DNA of 17,414 nt from W1P20-047 sp051878795 (GTDB lineage Bacteria > Actinomycetota > Coriobacteriia > Coriobacteriales > Eggerthellaceae). Where the stretch lies: assembly GCA_051878795.1 (NCBI GenBank), contig JBJEKU010000036.1, positions 1 to 17,414 of the forward strand, given 5' to 3'. Below are positions 6,600 to 14,312 of the stretch, piece by piece (position 1 is the stretch's first letter; each line of letters begins with the position of its first letter). The notes below the pieces were generated by a model that did not search any database, was not told the DNA's origin, and was given only the letters and a program-made list of their open reading frames with translations. The position numbers were made by a program, and so were the translations under genes.

Positions 6600-6654
6600 A
6601 GGATGCAAAACGCATCCTACACGGTAAACGGCTGCATGATAAACAGCCGTTTAC
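6600..6654 (-). promoter_or_regulatory. Two tandem stem-loops between secY and adk
   Basis: Right after the secY stop, GTAAACGGCTG (6644-6654, minus sense) pairs perfectly over 11 bp with CAGCCGTTTAC (6624-6634) around a 9-base loop. Six bases further, AGGATGC (6612-6618) pairs with GCATCCT (6600-6606) over 7 bp with a 5-base loop, just before the adk SD. Neither has a U-tract. They are likely mRNA processing or stability elements that set adk expression apart from secY. Confidence 0.6.
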
Positions 6655-6657
6655 GCT

Positions 6658-7941
6658 TTACTTGAAGAATCCGTCGTAGTTGTAATTCTTCAACTGAGCT
6701 TCGATCTTGGTCATGGTATCAAGCGCAACGCCGATCATAATCAGAATCGAAGTACCTCCGAAAGCCTGAATCAGCTGATTCCCCGTGAAGGAGAACAGGA
6801 TAGCAGGAATAACGGAAACTGCCGCGATATAGATACCACCAGGCAGAGTTACGCGCCTGATTACGTTCCTGATGTAACGCACAGTCGCGCTTCCCGGACG
6901 AATACCCGGAATGAAGCCGCCCTGCTTCTGAAGGTTATCGGCCATTTCTTCAGGATGGAAAATCATGCTGGTATAGAAATAGGCGAAGAAGACGATCAGC
7001 GCAAAGGACAGGATCCAATTGATCCAGCCTGACGAAATGGCATTGGCGAAGGTATTAAGCCAACCCACATTGAAAAGCGCTGCAAGCTGAGCGGGGAAAT
7101 AAATCAAGCAACTTGCAAAGATGATAGGGATAACGCCTGCTGCATTCACCTTCAAGGGAAGGTAGGTGGTCTGGCCACCCATCATCTTACGACCCTGCAT
7201 ACGCTTTGCGTAAGTGATGGGAATACGGCGCTGAGCACGCTCCATAAAGATAATCGCGGGGATGCACACGAGCACGACTACGAGAATCAGAATGGTGATT
7301 GCAATTCCCATGCCAGTATCGCCCTGGCTGGTTCCGCTGCTGAAGATTGCAGAGGGAACACGGGAAACGATGCTGGTGAAGATGATCAAGGACATGCCGT
7401 TACCGATACCGCGCTGAGTAATCAGTTCGCCCATCCACATGATGAAAGCAGTACCAGCGACCAAACTGAAGACGATAATGAAGCTAGTCAGCCAATGAGG
7501 AATCTCGGAGCTGAATACGACACCATACGTGGGAGACTGGAAAAGCAGAAGATAACCGACCGCATTGATCAAACCCAGCACAAGGGTAAGCCAGCGAGTA
7601 GTCTGCGTAATCTTCTTACGGCCAGGTTCGCCCTCACGCGCCCAGCGCCCTACGGCGGGAATAACACCCTGCATCAGCTGCATGATGATAGATGCGGTGA
7701 TGTAGGGCATGATGCCAAGCGAAAAGACGCTGAAGTGAGAAAGGGCGCCACCGGAAAAGATGTCGATCATCGTCATCGCAGCGCCGCTTGCATTCTGATA
7801 GGCGTTTGCAAACTCTGCGAAGGGAATACCGGGTACGGGAATGTATGCACCCAGACGGTACAAAGCAAGGATAGCCAGCGTAAAGAGAATCTTGTTACGC
7901 AGCTCCTTAACCTTGAATGCTTCGACCAGGGAACTTAGCAA
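6658..7941 (-). CDS. secY: Protein translocase channel subunit SecY
   Basis: SecY forms the membrane pore of the SecYEG translocon. The 427 residues are a normal family length with ten hydrophobic segments. The first follows the typical N-terminus LSSLVEAFKVKELRNKI, and conserved stretches include YRLGAYIPVPG (28-38) and KQGGFIPGIRPG near residue 340. The start is TTG at 7941: no ATG is available that keeps the conserved N-terminus, and AAAGG lies about 10 bases upstream. This start overlaps the end of rplO by 7 bases, so SecY translation is probably coupled to L15. A rare initiation codon may hold SecY below the level of the ribosomal proteins. Confidence 0.96.
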   Translation of the reverse strand: MLSSLVEAFKVKELRNKILFTLAILALYRLGAYIPVPGIPFAEFANAYQNASGAAMTMIDIFSGGALSHFSVFSLGIMPYITASIIMQLMQGVIPAVGRWAREGEPGRKKITQTTRWLTLVLGLINAVGYLLLFQSPTYGVVFSSEIPHWLTSFIIVFSLVAGTAFIMWMGELITQRGIGNGMSLIIFTSIVSRVPSAIFSSGTSQGDTGMGIAITILILVVVLVCIPAIIFMERAQRRIPITYAKRMQGRKMMGGQTTYLPLKVNAAGVIPIIFASCLIYFPAQLAALFNVGWLNTFANAISSGWINWILSFALIVFFAYFYTSMIFHPEEMADNLQKQGGFIPGIRPGSATVRYIRNVIRRVTLPGGIYIAAVSVIPAILFSFTGNQLIQAFGGTSILIMIGVALDTMTKIEAQLKNYNYDGFFK

Positions 7942-8384
7942 GGCAGTTCAACCTTTCCACCAGCTGCTTCGATCTTCTTGATAGCAGATGCGGAGACCTT
8001 ATCAACGCAAACGGTCAGGGGCTTGGTGATTTCGCCGTCGCCCAGAACCTTTACCAGGTCGTCAGCATGCTTGATGATGCCTGCAGCAACCAGGGACTCG
8101 CCGTTCACAACAGCACCAGCTTCGAACTTTGCGTCCAAGCGGGATACATTGACAGGGATGTACTCGACACGATTGAAGTTGCGGAAGCCAGGGAGCTTGG
8201 GCAGACGACGTGCCAGAGGAGTCTGACCACCCTCAAAGCCGACGCCCTTGCCGCCACCAGAACGGGACTTCTGACCATTCATGCCGCGACCAGCGGTTTT
8301 ACCATTGCCGGATGCGGGACCACGGCCAACGCGCTTGCGCTTCTTAGTGGAGCCTGCTGCAGGTGCCAAGTCTTTCAATTCCAT
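7935..8384 (-). CDS. rplO: 50S ribosomal protein L15
   Basis: The 149-residue protein binds 23S rRNA late in 50S assembly. The N-terminal tail MELKDLAPAAGSTKKRKRVG and the Gly/Arg-rich segment up to about residue 60 (GRGPASGNGKTAGRG, KSRSGGGKGVGFEGGQ) are characteristic. The ATG at 8384 has AAAGGAG 6 bases upstream; the open frame further 5' is noncoding leader. Its last codons overlap the secY start. It is separated from rpmD by an unusually long structured gap of 144 bases. Confidence 0.98.
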   Translation of the reverse strand: MELKDLAPAAGSTKKRKRVGRGPASGNGKTAGRGMNGQKSRSGGGKGVGFEGGQTPLARRLPKLPGFRNFNRVEYIPVNVSRLDAKFEAGAVVNGESLVAAGIIKHADDLVKVLGDGEITKPLTVCVDKVSASAIKKIEAAGGKVELPC

Positions 8385-8406
8385 GTTTGTCTCCTTTACG
8401 CGACTT

Positions 8407-8511
8407 GGAGGGCTGCCTTTCAACCCTCCTGTGCTGGCAGCTCGCCGCCAGCTAACTTACATTTACTATACGAAACAAGGGCGGTAAGCCTATCACATAC
8501 GCCAACCGCCC
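8407..8511 (-). promoter_or_regulatory. Structured rpmD-rplO intercistronic region with three stem-loops
   Basis: In transcription order, the first is GGGCGGT (8505-8511) with ACCGCCC (8479-8485), 7 bp, 19-base loop, followed by TTGTTT, which is weakly terminator-like. The second is GCTGGC (8447-8452) with GCCAGC (8433-8438), 6 bp, 8-base loop. The third is GGAGGG (8424-8429) with CCCTCC (8407-8412), 6 bp, ending about 15 bases before the rplO SD. A -10-like TATAGT (8465-8470) follows the first stem without a credible -35. Attenuation or processing between L30 and L15 is an inference. Confidence 0.45.
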
Positions 8512-8528
8512 CGTGTTTCTCAAGATAA

Positions 8529-8717
8529 TTAGTCCTCGGTTACCTCAACCAGGTGCTTGACCTTGAAGATCATTCCGCGTACGCAGGGATTGTCTAACTG
8601 ATCAACGGTCTTGCCGATACCACGGAGGCCCAGAGCCCTCAGGGTCTTACCCTGATCGGCGGGGCGACCGATGGCGCTCTTGACCTGCTTGATATGCAGG
8701 GTCTTGTTCTCTGCCAT
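8529..8717 (-). CDS. rpmD: 50S ribosomal protein L30
   Basis: The protein has 62 residues, the usual bacterial length, and binds 23S rRNA. It shows the typical LHIKQVKSAIG start, LRALGLRGIGKTVDQ (27-41) and the HLVEV end. Its SD AAGGAG (8726-8731) consists of the last two sense codons of rpsE, whose stop is 5 bases away, so the two are probably translationally coupled. Confidence 0.97.
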   Translation of the reverse strand: MAENKTLHIKQVKSAIGRPADQGKTLRALGLRGIGKTVDQLDNPCVRGMIFKVKHLVEVTED

Positions 8718-8722
8718 CTTAC

Positions 8723-9241
8723 TTACTCCTTCATGCCATAGATCTTGGCAACGGACAGACCGCGACGAGCGCTTACCTGCTCGGGGCTTTCCATAGCCTT
8801 CAGACCTTCAGCTGCGGCCTTAACGATGTTCATGGTGTTGTCAGTACCCAGGGACTTGCACAGGCAGTCGGTCACGCCAGCAAGCTCGAGCAGTGCACGG
8901 ACAGAACCGCCTGCGATAACACCGGTACCAGGAGTAGCGGGCTTGATCAGAACGCGACCAGCACCGAACTCGCCGATGATTTCATGGGGAAGGGTGCCCT
9001 CAGCGGTCAGAGGAACAGTGAACATGTTCTTCTTTGCATCTTCGACGCCCTTACGGATGGCAACGGGCACCTCAGCGGACTTGCCCATGCCCACGCCAAC
9101 GCGGCCATTATGGTCGCCAACGACTACCAGAGCGGTCAGACCGAAGCGACGGCCACCCTTGACAACCTTAGACACGCGGTTGATGTAAACGACGCGTTCC
9201 TCAAGCTCGGGAACGTTCGCCTGTTCAGCTTTACGAGCCAT
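8723..9241 (-). CDS. rpsE: 30S ribosomal protein S5
   Basis: The 172-residue protein helps decoding fidelity and mRNA entry. It has the N-terminal double-stranded-RNA-binding-like domain with KVVKGGRRF (25-33, the loop where spectinomycin resistance changes occur in other bacteria) and GHNGRVG-like residues at 43-49 (DHNGRVG). The C-terminal domain starts near 95 with GAGRVLIKPATPGTGVIAGG. No resistance-type change is evident to me in the loop. Start ATG 9241 has GAGAGGG upstream; rplR ends 13 bases before it. Confidence 0.98.
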   Translation of the reverse strand: MARKAEQANVPELEERVVYINRVSKVVKGGRRFGLTALVVVGDHNGRVGVGMGKSAEVPVAIRKGVEDAKKNMFTVPLTAEGTLPHEIIGEFGAGRVLIKPATPGTGVIAGGSVRALLELAGVTDCLCKSLGTDNTMNIVKAAAEGLKAMESPEQVSARRGLSVAKIYGMKE

Positions 9242-9254
9242 GTAGAACCCTCTC

Positions 9255-9623
9255 TTAGAACTTCAGGCCTGCTTCACGGGCACCATCGGCAACTGCCTTG
9301 ATGCGGCCATGATACAGGTTGCCGCCACGGTCAAATACGATTTCGGTGATGCCGGCTTCGAGAGCCTTCTTGCCGATGATTTCGCCCATTGCTGCAGCGC
9401 CCTCAACGGTTGCGCCGCTCTTGCCAGTGGCCTTGAAATCGGGGCCCAGGGTGCTGATGCCGAGCAGGGTCTTGCCAGCTACGTCATCAACGAACTGAGC
9501 GTACAGGTTGGAATTGCTGCGAGTGATGCACAGGCGCGGACGCTGGGCAGTGCCAGAGATCTTGCCACGGACGCGCATGTGACGACGACGCAGACCAGCT
9601 TGCTTCTTCTGAAGCTTATTCAT
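9255..9623 (-). CDS. rplR: 50S ribosomal protein L18
   Basis: This 122-residue protein binds 5S rRNA together with L5 and attaches it to the 50S central protuberance. It has the basic N-terminal tail (KKQAGLRRRHMRVRGKISG), RPRLCITRSNSNLYAQFVDD at about 28-47, and the C-terminal FDRGGNLYHGRIKAVADGAREAGLKF. Start ATG 9623 has AAGGGAG upstream. It lies 22 bases after rplF. Confidence 0.98.
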   Translation of the reverse strand: MNKLQKKQAGLRRRHMRVRGKISGTAQRPRLCITRSNSNLYAQFVDDVAGKTLLGISTLGPDFKATGKSGATVEGAAAMGEIIGKKALEAGITEIVFDRGGNLYHGRIKAVADGAREAGLKF

Positions 9624-9645
9624 TTTACGTCTCCCTTCGCGTTAC

Positions 9646-10188
9646 TTAGTCGCCCTTACCGGCCTTGCCGAGCTTACGACGAACGATTTCGCCCTCATAG
9701 CGGATACCCTTGCCCTTGTAAGGTTCGGGCTTGCGCCATGCGCGAATGTTAGCTGCCACCTGGCCGACCTGTTCCTTGGAGCAACCAGAAACGATGATTT
9801 CGGTCTGGGTGGGAACCTGGAAGGTGATGCCTTCGGGAGCCTCAACGTTTACGGGATGAGAGAAACCGAGGGAGAGTTCCAGAGTGGAGCCCTTCAGAGC
9901 TGCACGATAGCCAACACCGACGAGCTGCAGCTTCTTGGAGAAGCCCTGATGAACACCCTCGACCATGTTGGCGATAAGGGTGCGGGTCAGGCCATGCAGG
10001 CTACGAGCCTTCTGGGAGTCGTCGGGACGGGTAACGATGATCTCATTGCCTTCCTGGGCAATGGACAGGATTGCGTCGAAGGTGCGGGTCAATTCGCCCT
10101 TCGCACCCTTGACGGTTACGGTGCTGCCGTCGATAGCGACTTCGACACCTTCAGGGACAACGACAGGCTGCTTACCGATACGAGACAT
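9646..10188 (-). CDS. rplF: 50S ribosomal protein L6
   Basis: The 180-residue, two-domain protein sits near the GTPase-associated factor-binding region of the 50S. The N-terminus MSRIGKQPVVVPEGVEV, the first-domain VKGAKGEL motif, and the C-terminal RAWRKPEPYKGKGIRYEGE signature are diagnostic. I chose ATG 10188 with GGGAGCGA upstream; the 8 upstream in-frame codons (MVEKGAID) do not fit the family and overlap the SD. The gene starts 17 bases after rpsH. Confidence 0.98.
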   Translation of the reverse strand: MSRIGKQPVVVPEGVEVAIDGSTVTVKGAKGELTRTFDAILSIAQEGNEIIVTRPDDSQKARSLHGLTRTLIANMVEGVHQGFSKKLQLVGVGYRAALKGSTLELSLGFSHPVNVEAPEGITFQVPTQTEIIVSGCSKEQVGQVAANIRAWRKPEPYKGKGIRYEGEIVRRKLGKAGKGD

Positions 10189-10205
10189 ATCTATCGCTCC
10201 CTTCT

Positions 10206-10604
10206 CTACCAAATGAAAGCGATGACTTCGCCGCCGATGCCAGCCTTGCGGGCATCGCGGTCGGCCATAACGCCAGAACTAGTCGAAATTACTGCAGTGC
10301 CGAGGCCGCCCATGACGCGGGGCAGTTCATCCTTGCCAGCGTAGATGCGCAGACCAGGCTTGCTGACGCGCTTCAGGCCGTGGATGGTGCGGGCCTTGCG
10401 GGCACCATACTTAAGCGTGATGGTGAGGATGTCGCGGGGCTTAGCTTCTACGATTTCGTAGCCAGCGATGTAACCCTCCTCTTCCATAACACGGGCAATC
10501 TCTACCAGCTTCTTGCTGGAGGGCATTGCGACCGTGTCCTTTCCAGCAGAATTTGCGTTACGCACGCGCGTAAGCATATCTGCGATGGGGTCATTCATGC
10601 TCAT
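10206..10604 (-). CDS. rpsH: 30S ribosomal protein S8
   Basis: The 132-residue protein is a primary binder of the central domain of 16S rRNA (helix 21). It has the typical start MSMNDPIADMLTRVRNAN and the C-terminal rRNA-binding segment with STSSGVMADRDARKAGIGGE. The first ATG (10604) is preferred, with AAAGGAG 5 bases upstream. In E. coli S8 also represses its own operon by binding mRNA near the rplE start. Here the gene follows a 101-base gap after rpsN that holds only a weak 5-bp inverted repeat. Confidence 0.98.
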   Translation of the reverse strand: MSMNDPIADMLTRVRNANSAGKDTVAMPSSKKLVEIARVMEEEGYIAGYEIVEAKPRDILTITLKYGARKARTIHGLKRVSKPGLRIYAGKDELPRVMGGLGTAVISTSSGVMADRDARKAGIGGEVIAFIW

Positions 10605-10706
10605 TGTTTCTCCTTTTGGTCCATGATGAGTCGAAGATCCGGTTCACTTCCACCCGTGATGAAAGTGCCTATATCAACGACACACCTGACGTGAATAATT
10701 ACAGGT

Positions 10707-10892
10707 TTACCAAGAAGCCTTGGTCACGCCAGGCAGTTCGCCCTTGTTTGCCAATTCGCGCAGGCACACACGGCACAGACCGAACTTGCGATAATACGCA
10801 CGAGGGCGTCCGCAACGGCTGCAGCGATTGTGCTGACGAGTCGAGAACTTCGGCTCGCGCTTCGCTTTGGCGATCATCGATTTCTTAGCCAT
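10707..10892 (-). CDS. rpsN: 30S ribosomal protein S14, zinc-binding type Z
   Basis: The 61-residue protein is the short zinc form of S14. C24-x2-C27 and C40-x2-C43 form the zinc ribbon, in contrast to the cysteine-free 89-101-residue form of E. coli. It is late-assembling in the 30S head. Start ATG 10892 has AAGGA upstream. It lies 44 bases after rplE and is the only S14 gene visible; organisms with zinc-sparing responses may carry a second, cysteine-free copy elsewhere. Confidence 0.98.
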   Translation of the reverse strand: MAKKSMIAKAKREPKFSTRQHNRCSRCGRPRAYYRKFGLCRVCLRELANKGELPGVTKASW

Positions 10893-10936
10893 TCAAATCC
10901 TTCTTTCTATTACTCACTCTTATTGAGTTAAGCAGC

Positions 10937-11479
10937 TTAATTCTTGAACGGGAAGCCCAGGCCGTCCAGAAGGGCCTTTGCGCTCTCGTTATCTTCAGCA
11001 GTGGTTACGAAGGTGATGTCCATACCGCGGGTACGATCGACCTTGTCATACTCAATCTCAGGGAAGATGAGCTGCTCGGTGATGCCCAGGGTATAGTTGC
11101 CGCGGCCGTCGAAGCTGGTGGTGGGGATACCACGGAAGTCGCGGACGCGAGGAAGTGCGATGGACAGCAGACGGTCCAGGAATTCCCACATGCGATCGCC
11201 GCGCAGGGTTACCTTGCAGCCGATTGCCTGGCCTTCGCGAATGTGGAAGCCTGCAATGGACTTGCGGGCGCGGCAGATCATGGGCTGCTGACCGGTGATG
11301 ACGCGCATGTCGGCAACAGCGGCGTCGAGCAGCTTGGCGTCACCGGCAGCTGCGCCAACACCCATGTTGACGACGATCTTGGTCAGACGGGGAATGTTGT
11401 TGACATTTGCGATGTTCAGGTCTTCACGCAGCTTGGGGGCTACTTCCTGAACATACTTTTCCTTCAGACGAGGAGCCAT
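10937..11479 (-). CDS. rplE: 50S ribosomal protein L5
   Basis: The 180-residue, 5S rRNA-binding protein of the central protuberance shows MAPRLKEKYVQEVAPKLRED, IPRLTKIVVNMGVG (29-42), ITGQQPMICRARKSIAGF and GNYTLGITEQLIFPEI, all hallmarks of the family. Start ATG 11479 is preceded by AAAGG about 13 bases upstream. Unlike its neighbours it is preceded by a 114-base gap with two very stable hairpins, which corresponds in position to the S8 control site of the E. coli spc operon. Confidence 0.98.
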   Translation of the reverse strand: MAPRLKEKYVQEVAPKLREDLNIANVNNIPRLTKIVVNMGVGAAAGDAKLLDAAVADMRVITGQQPMICRARKSIAGFHIREGQAIGCKVTLRGDRMWEFLDRLLSIALPRVRDFRGIPTTSFDGRGNYTLGITEQLIFPEIEYDKVDRTRGMDITFVTTAEDNESAKALLDGLGFPFKN

Positions 11480-11530
11480 TGTTCTTTCTACCTTTCCGAT
11501 GATTTGAACATTGGATTACCGACCCAACGT

Positions 11531-11585
11531 CCCCGGGTTTCCCCGGGGTCATGTCATAGCAACCTCCCCTTGCGGGGAGGCAGCT
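11531..11585 (-). promoter_or_regulatory. Two strong GC hairpins in the rplX-rplE gap
   Basis: The first in transcript order has CCTCCCC (11574-11580) pairing with GGGGAGG (11563-11569) around a GCAA (GNRA) tetraloop. The stem extends by a G-U pair, one mismatch and AGC/GCT to 11558-11585. The second has CCCCGG (11543-11548) with CCGGGG (11531-11536) and a 6-base loop. No U-tract follows either, so they are unlikely to be terminators. Their place directly before rplE is where E. coli S8 binds its mRNA; that this is an S8 site here is inference only. Confidence 0.6.
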
Positions 11586-11593
11586 GTTCTATT

Positions 11594-11911
11594 TTAATCG
11601 ATATCGGCGCCGCATTTCTTGCAAACGCGAATCTTCTTTTTGTCTTCACGTTTAATGCTTACGCGAGTGGCCTTGCCGCACTTGGGGCATACCAGCATTA
11701 CGTTGGAAACGTGAATAGGTGCCTCGACCTTTACCAGACCGCCCTGAGGGTTAGCCTGGGTAGGACGCATTGCCTTAGTGACAATACCGCACTTCTCAAC
11801 TACGACGCGCTGCTTTGCGGGAAGCGCACGCAGAACGGTGGATTCGGTGCCGCGGTCCTTGCCGGAAATGACCAGAACCTTGTCGCCCTTCTTGATGTTC
11901 ATACCTGCCAT
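11594..11911 (-). CDS. rplX: 50S ribosomal protein L24
   Basis: The 105-residue protein initiates 50S assembly by binding 23S domain I. It has an N-terminal KOW motif (about 6-33, IKKGDKVLVISGKDRG) and a C-terminal pair of Cys motifs, C75-x2-C78 and C97-x2-C100, the ribbon form of L24. Start ATG 11911 is favoured over the ATG three codons on because GGAGGGG lies 7 bases before it. The gene begins 15 bases after rplN. Confidence 0.98.
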   Translation of the reverse strand: MAGMNIKKGDKVLVISGKDRGTESTVLRALPAKQRVVVEKCGIVTKAMRPTQANPQGGLVKVEAPIHVSNVMLVCPKCGKATRVSIKREDKKKIRVCKKCGADID

Positions 11912-11926
11912 GTCTTCTCCCCTCCT

Positions 11927-12295
11927 TTACAGCGTTTCAGGTGCCAGAGACACGATCTTCATGTACTTCTTATCGCGGAGTTCGCGAGCGACAGGTCCGA
12001 AGATACGGGTGCCGCGGGGGTTGCCGTTGTTGTCGATAACTACGGCAGCGTTCTGGTCGAAACGGATGTAGGATCCGTCAGGACGGCGAACCGGCTGCTT
12101 AACACGAACTACGACGCAGCGAACTACTTCGCCCTTCTTTACGCCGCTGTTCGGCTGAGCTTCCTTAACGCTGCAGATGATGACATCGCCCAGTCCCGCA
12201 TAGCGGCGCTTAGAGCCACCCAGGACCTTGATGCACTGCACCTTGCGAGCGCCGGAGTTGTCGGCCACTGCCAGCATGGTTTGCATCTGAATCAT
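11927..12295 (-). CDS. rplN: 50S ribosomal protein L14
   Basis: This 122-residue protein is a highly conserved intersubunit-bridge protein. The sequence MIQMQTMLAVADNSGARKVQCIKVLGG and the segment VIDNNGNPRGTRIFGPVARELR are diagnostic. Start ATG 12295 has GGAAGG 8 bases upstream. In E. coli rplN begins the spc operon with its own promoter. Here the rpsQ-rplN gap is only 37 bases and shows no convincing promoter, so the two blocks appear fused. Confidence 0.98.
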   Translation of the reverse strand: MIQMQTMLAVADNSGARKVQCIKVLGGSKRRYAGLGDVIICSVKEAQPNSGVKKGEVVRCVVVRVKQPVRRPDGSYIRFDQNAAVVIDNNGNPRGTRIFGPVARELRDKKYMKIVSLAPETL

Positions 12296-12332
12296 TGCTT
12301 AAACCTTCCAGTAATAACAGCCTGTAAACAGA

Positions 12333-12593
12333 CTATTTGGCCTTCTCGATGATGTTAACCAGGCGCCAACGCTTAGTCTTGGACAGCGGGCGGGTTTCCA
12401 TGATACGAACTACGTCGCCTACGCCAGCTTCGTTGTTCTCGTCATGTGCGTGGAACTTCTTGCTGGAGGTGATCATCTTGCCGTAAATGGGATGCGGCTT
12501 ACGGTCAGTAACCTTGACTACGATGGTCTTTTCGCCGGCAGCGCTCACAACGATGCCCTGGCGAACCTTACGAGAGTTGCGCTCTTCGCTCAT
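12333..12593 (-). CDS. rpsQ: 30S ribosomal protein S17
   Basis: The 86-residue OB-fold protein is a primary binder of the 5' domain of 16S rRNA. It shows RKVRQGIVVSAAGEKTIVV (8-26), RKPHPIYGKMI, the KKFHAHDE loop and ETRPLSKTKRWRLV. The last gene of the S10 set, it lies 31 bases after rpmC. The SD is loose (AAAGGATAAGAGAG before ATG 12593). Confidence 0.98.
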   Translation of the reverse strand: MSEERNSRKVRQGIVVSAAGEKTIVVKVTDRKPHPIYGKMITSSKKFHAHDENNEAGVGDVVRIMETRPLSKTKRWRLVNIIEKAK

Positions 12594-12624
12594 ATTTCTC
12601 TCTTATCCTTTCAGTTCGCGCGAG

Positions 12625-12818
12625 CTATGCAGAGAGCTCACGGGCACGCATCTCGGTAAGAATACGTGCGATGTCCTTCTTTACCTGCTTGACACGAGCC
12701 GTGTTGTCCAGCTGGCTCGTAGCCATCTGGAAGCGCAGATTGAACAGCTCAGCACGCGCTTCCTTCAGCTTCGCCTGAAGGTCATCAGACGAAAGTTCGC
12801 GGATTTCACTTGCCTTCA

Positions 12819-12819
<1 letters not shown>
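12625..12819 (-). CDS. rpmC: 50S ribosomal protein L29
   Basis: The 64-residue helical-hairpin protein lies near the polypeptide exit tunnel, where signal recognition particle and trigger factor dock. It has MKASEIRELSSDDL and ELFNLRFQMATSQLDN with the expected following helix. The ATG at 12819 overlaps the rplP stop by one base (TAATG), with GGAAGGG inside the end of rplP as SD. The 13 in-frame codons upstream of it lie within rplP and are not used. Confidence 0.97.
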
Positions 12820-13240
<421 letters not shown>

Positions 13241-13241
<1 letters not shown>

Positions 13242-13951
13242 TACTTATTCCCCCTATCGTTATTGCGACGGGAACGGTTAGGACGAGAGCTGCCGCCTTC
13301 CAGAGCGGGCTGCGGAACCTTCTGACCAGGCAGAACGTCGCCGTGGTAAATCCATACCTGAATGCCGATGGAACCCATGGTGGTAGCAGCGGTGGTGAAG
13401 CCGTAGTCGATCTTCGCACGCAGGGTGTGGCGGGGTACGCGGCCTTCGCCATACCACTCGCGGCGGGACATCTCGGCGCCGCCCAGACGGCCGGAGCACT
13501 GGATACGGATGCCCTTTGCGCCGCTCTTACGGGCGGACTGAACAGCCTTGCGCATTGCGCGACGGAAAGCAACACGGCCTTCCAGCTGTTCTGCGATGGA
13601 CTGGGCAACCAGAACGGCGTCCAGCTCGGGGCGCTTTACTTCGACAACCTCGACATTGACGGGGCCGTTTGCAATCTTGACGAGCTTCTTGCGGAGCGCG
13701 TCGATTTCTGCACCCTTCTTGCCGATGACAACGCCGGGGCGAGCAGTGGTGATGATGATCTTGATCTTGTCACCAGCACGCTCGATTTCAACCTTGGAGA
13801 CAGCTGCGCGAGCCAGGTACTTCTTCAGGAAAGCGCGGATAGCCAGGTCGTTCTCGAGGTTCTTGGCATAATCCTTATCGGCATACCAACGGCTGCGCCA
13901 ATCTTCGATAACACCAACGCGGAAGCCAGTAGGATTTACTTTCTGACCCAT
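13241..13951 (-). CDS. rpsC: 30S ribosomal protein S3
   Basis: The 236-residue protein lies at the mRNA entry tunnel. It shows MGQKVNPTGFRVGVI, a KH domain with GVVIGKKG (73-80), RRAMRKAVQSARKSGAKGI and REWYGEGRVPRHTLRAKIDYG, then a basic tail of about 20 residues rich in Arg, Asn and Ser, as in many Gram-positives. Start ATG 13951 is 3 bases after the rplV stop and uses GAGGAGG in the rplV end as SD. The long antisense ORF over this gene and rplV is a codon-bias shadow. Confidence 0.98.
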
Positions 13952-13954
13952 GCC

Positions 13955-14296
13955 TTATGCCTCCTCTCGGGTGGAAACGATAACGGTGATGTGGCAGGAA
14001 CGCTTGTTGATGCGAGATGCAGAACCCTTCGCGCGAGGACGGATGCGCTTCAGAGTGGGGCCTTCATCAACGTAGCATGCCTTGATGACCAGGTCGTTTG
14101 CGTTTACATGATGCTTGTATTCAGCGTTTGCAACAGCGGAGTTCAGGGTCTTCGCTACTGCTTCTGCTGCAGCGCGGTTGGTGAATGCCAGAATCTCGCG
14201 AGCCTGGATAACATTCTTGCCGCGAATCAGGTCAACGACGCAGCGAGCCTTACGGGGCGAGATGCGAACGTAGCGAGCGATTGCTTTTGCTTCCAT
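13955..14296 (-). CDS. rplV: 50S ribosomal protein L22
   Basis: The 113-residue protein has a beta-hairpin that reaches the exit tunnel constriction. It shows MEAKAIARYVRISPRKARCVVDLIRG, and the hairpin region from about 80 to 100 with GPTLKRIRPRAKGSASRINKR. No deletion or duplication of the hairpin, as seen in macrolide-resistant mutants of other species, is evident. Start ATG 14296 has GGGGAGAGG upstream. It is 16 bases after rpsS. Confidence 0.98.
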   Translation of the reverse strand: MEAKAIARYVRISPRKARCVVDLIRGKNVIQAREILAFTNRAAAEAVAKTLNSAVANAEYKHHVNANDLVIKACYVDEGPTLKRIRPRAKGSASRINKRSCHITVIVSTREEA

Positions 14297-14312
14297 GTTT
14301 CCTCTCCCCTCT

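Noticed and set aside
6583..6615. Eleven-codon N-terminal extension of adk
   Set aside because: The extension starts inside a stem-loop and precedes the SD. The P-loop sits at the normal distance from the ATG at 6582.
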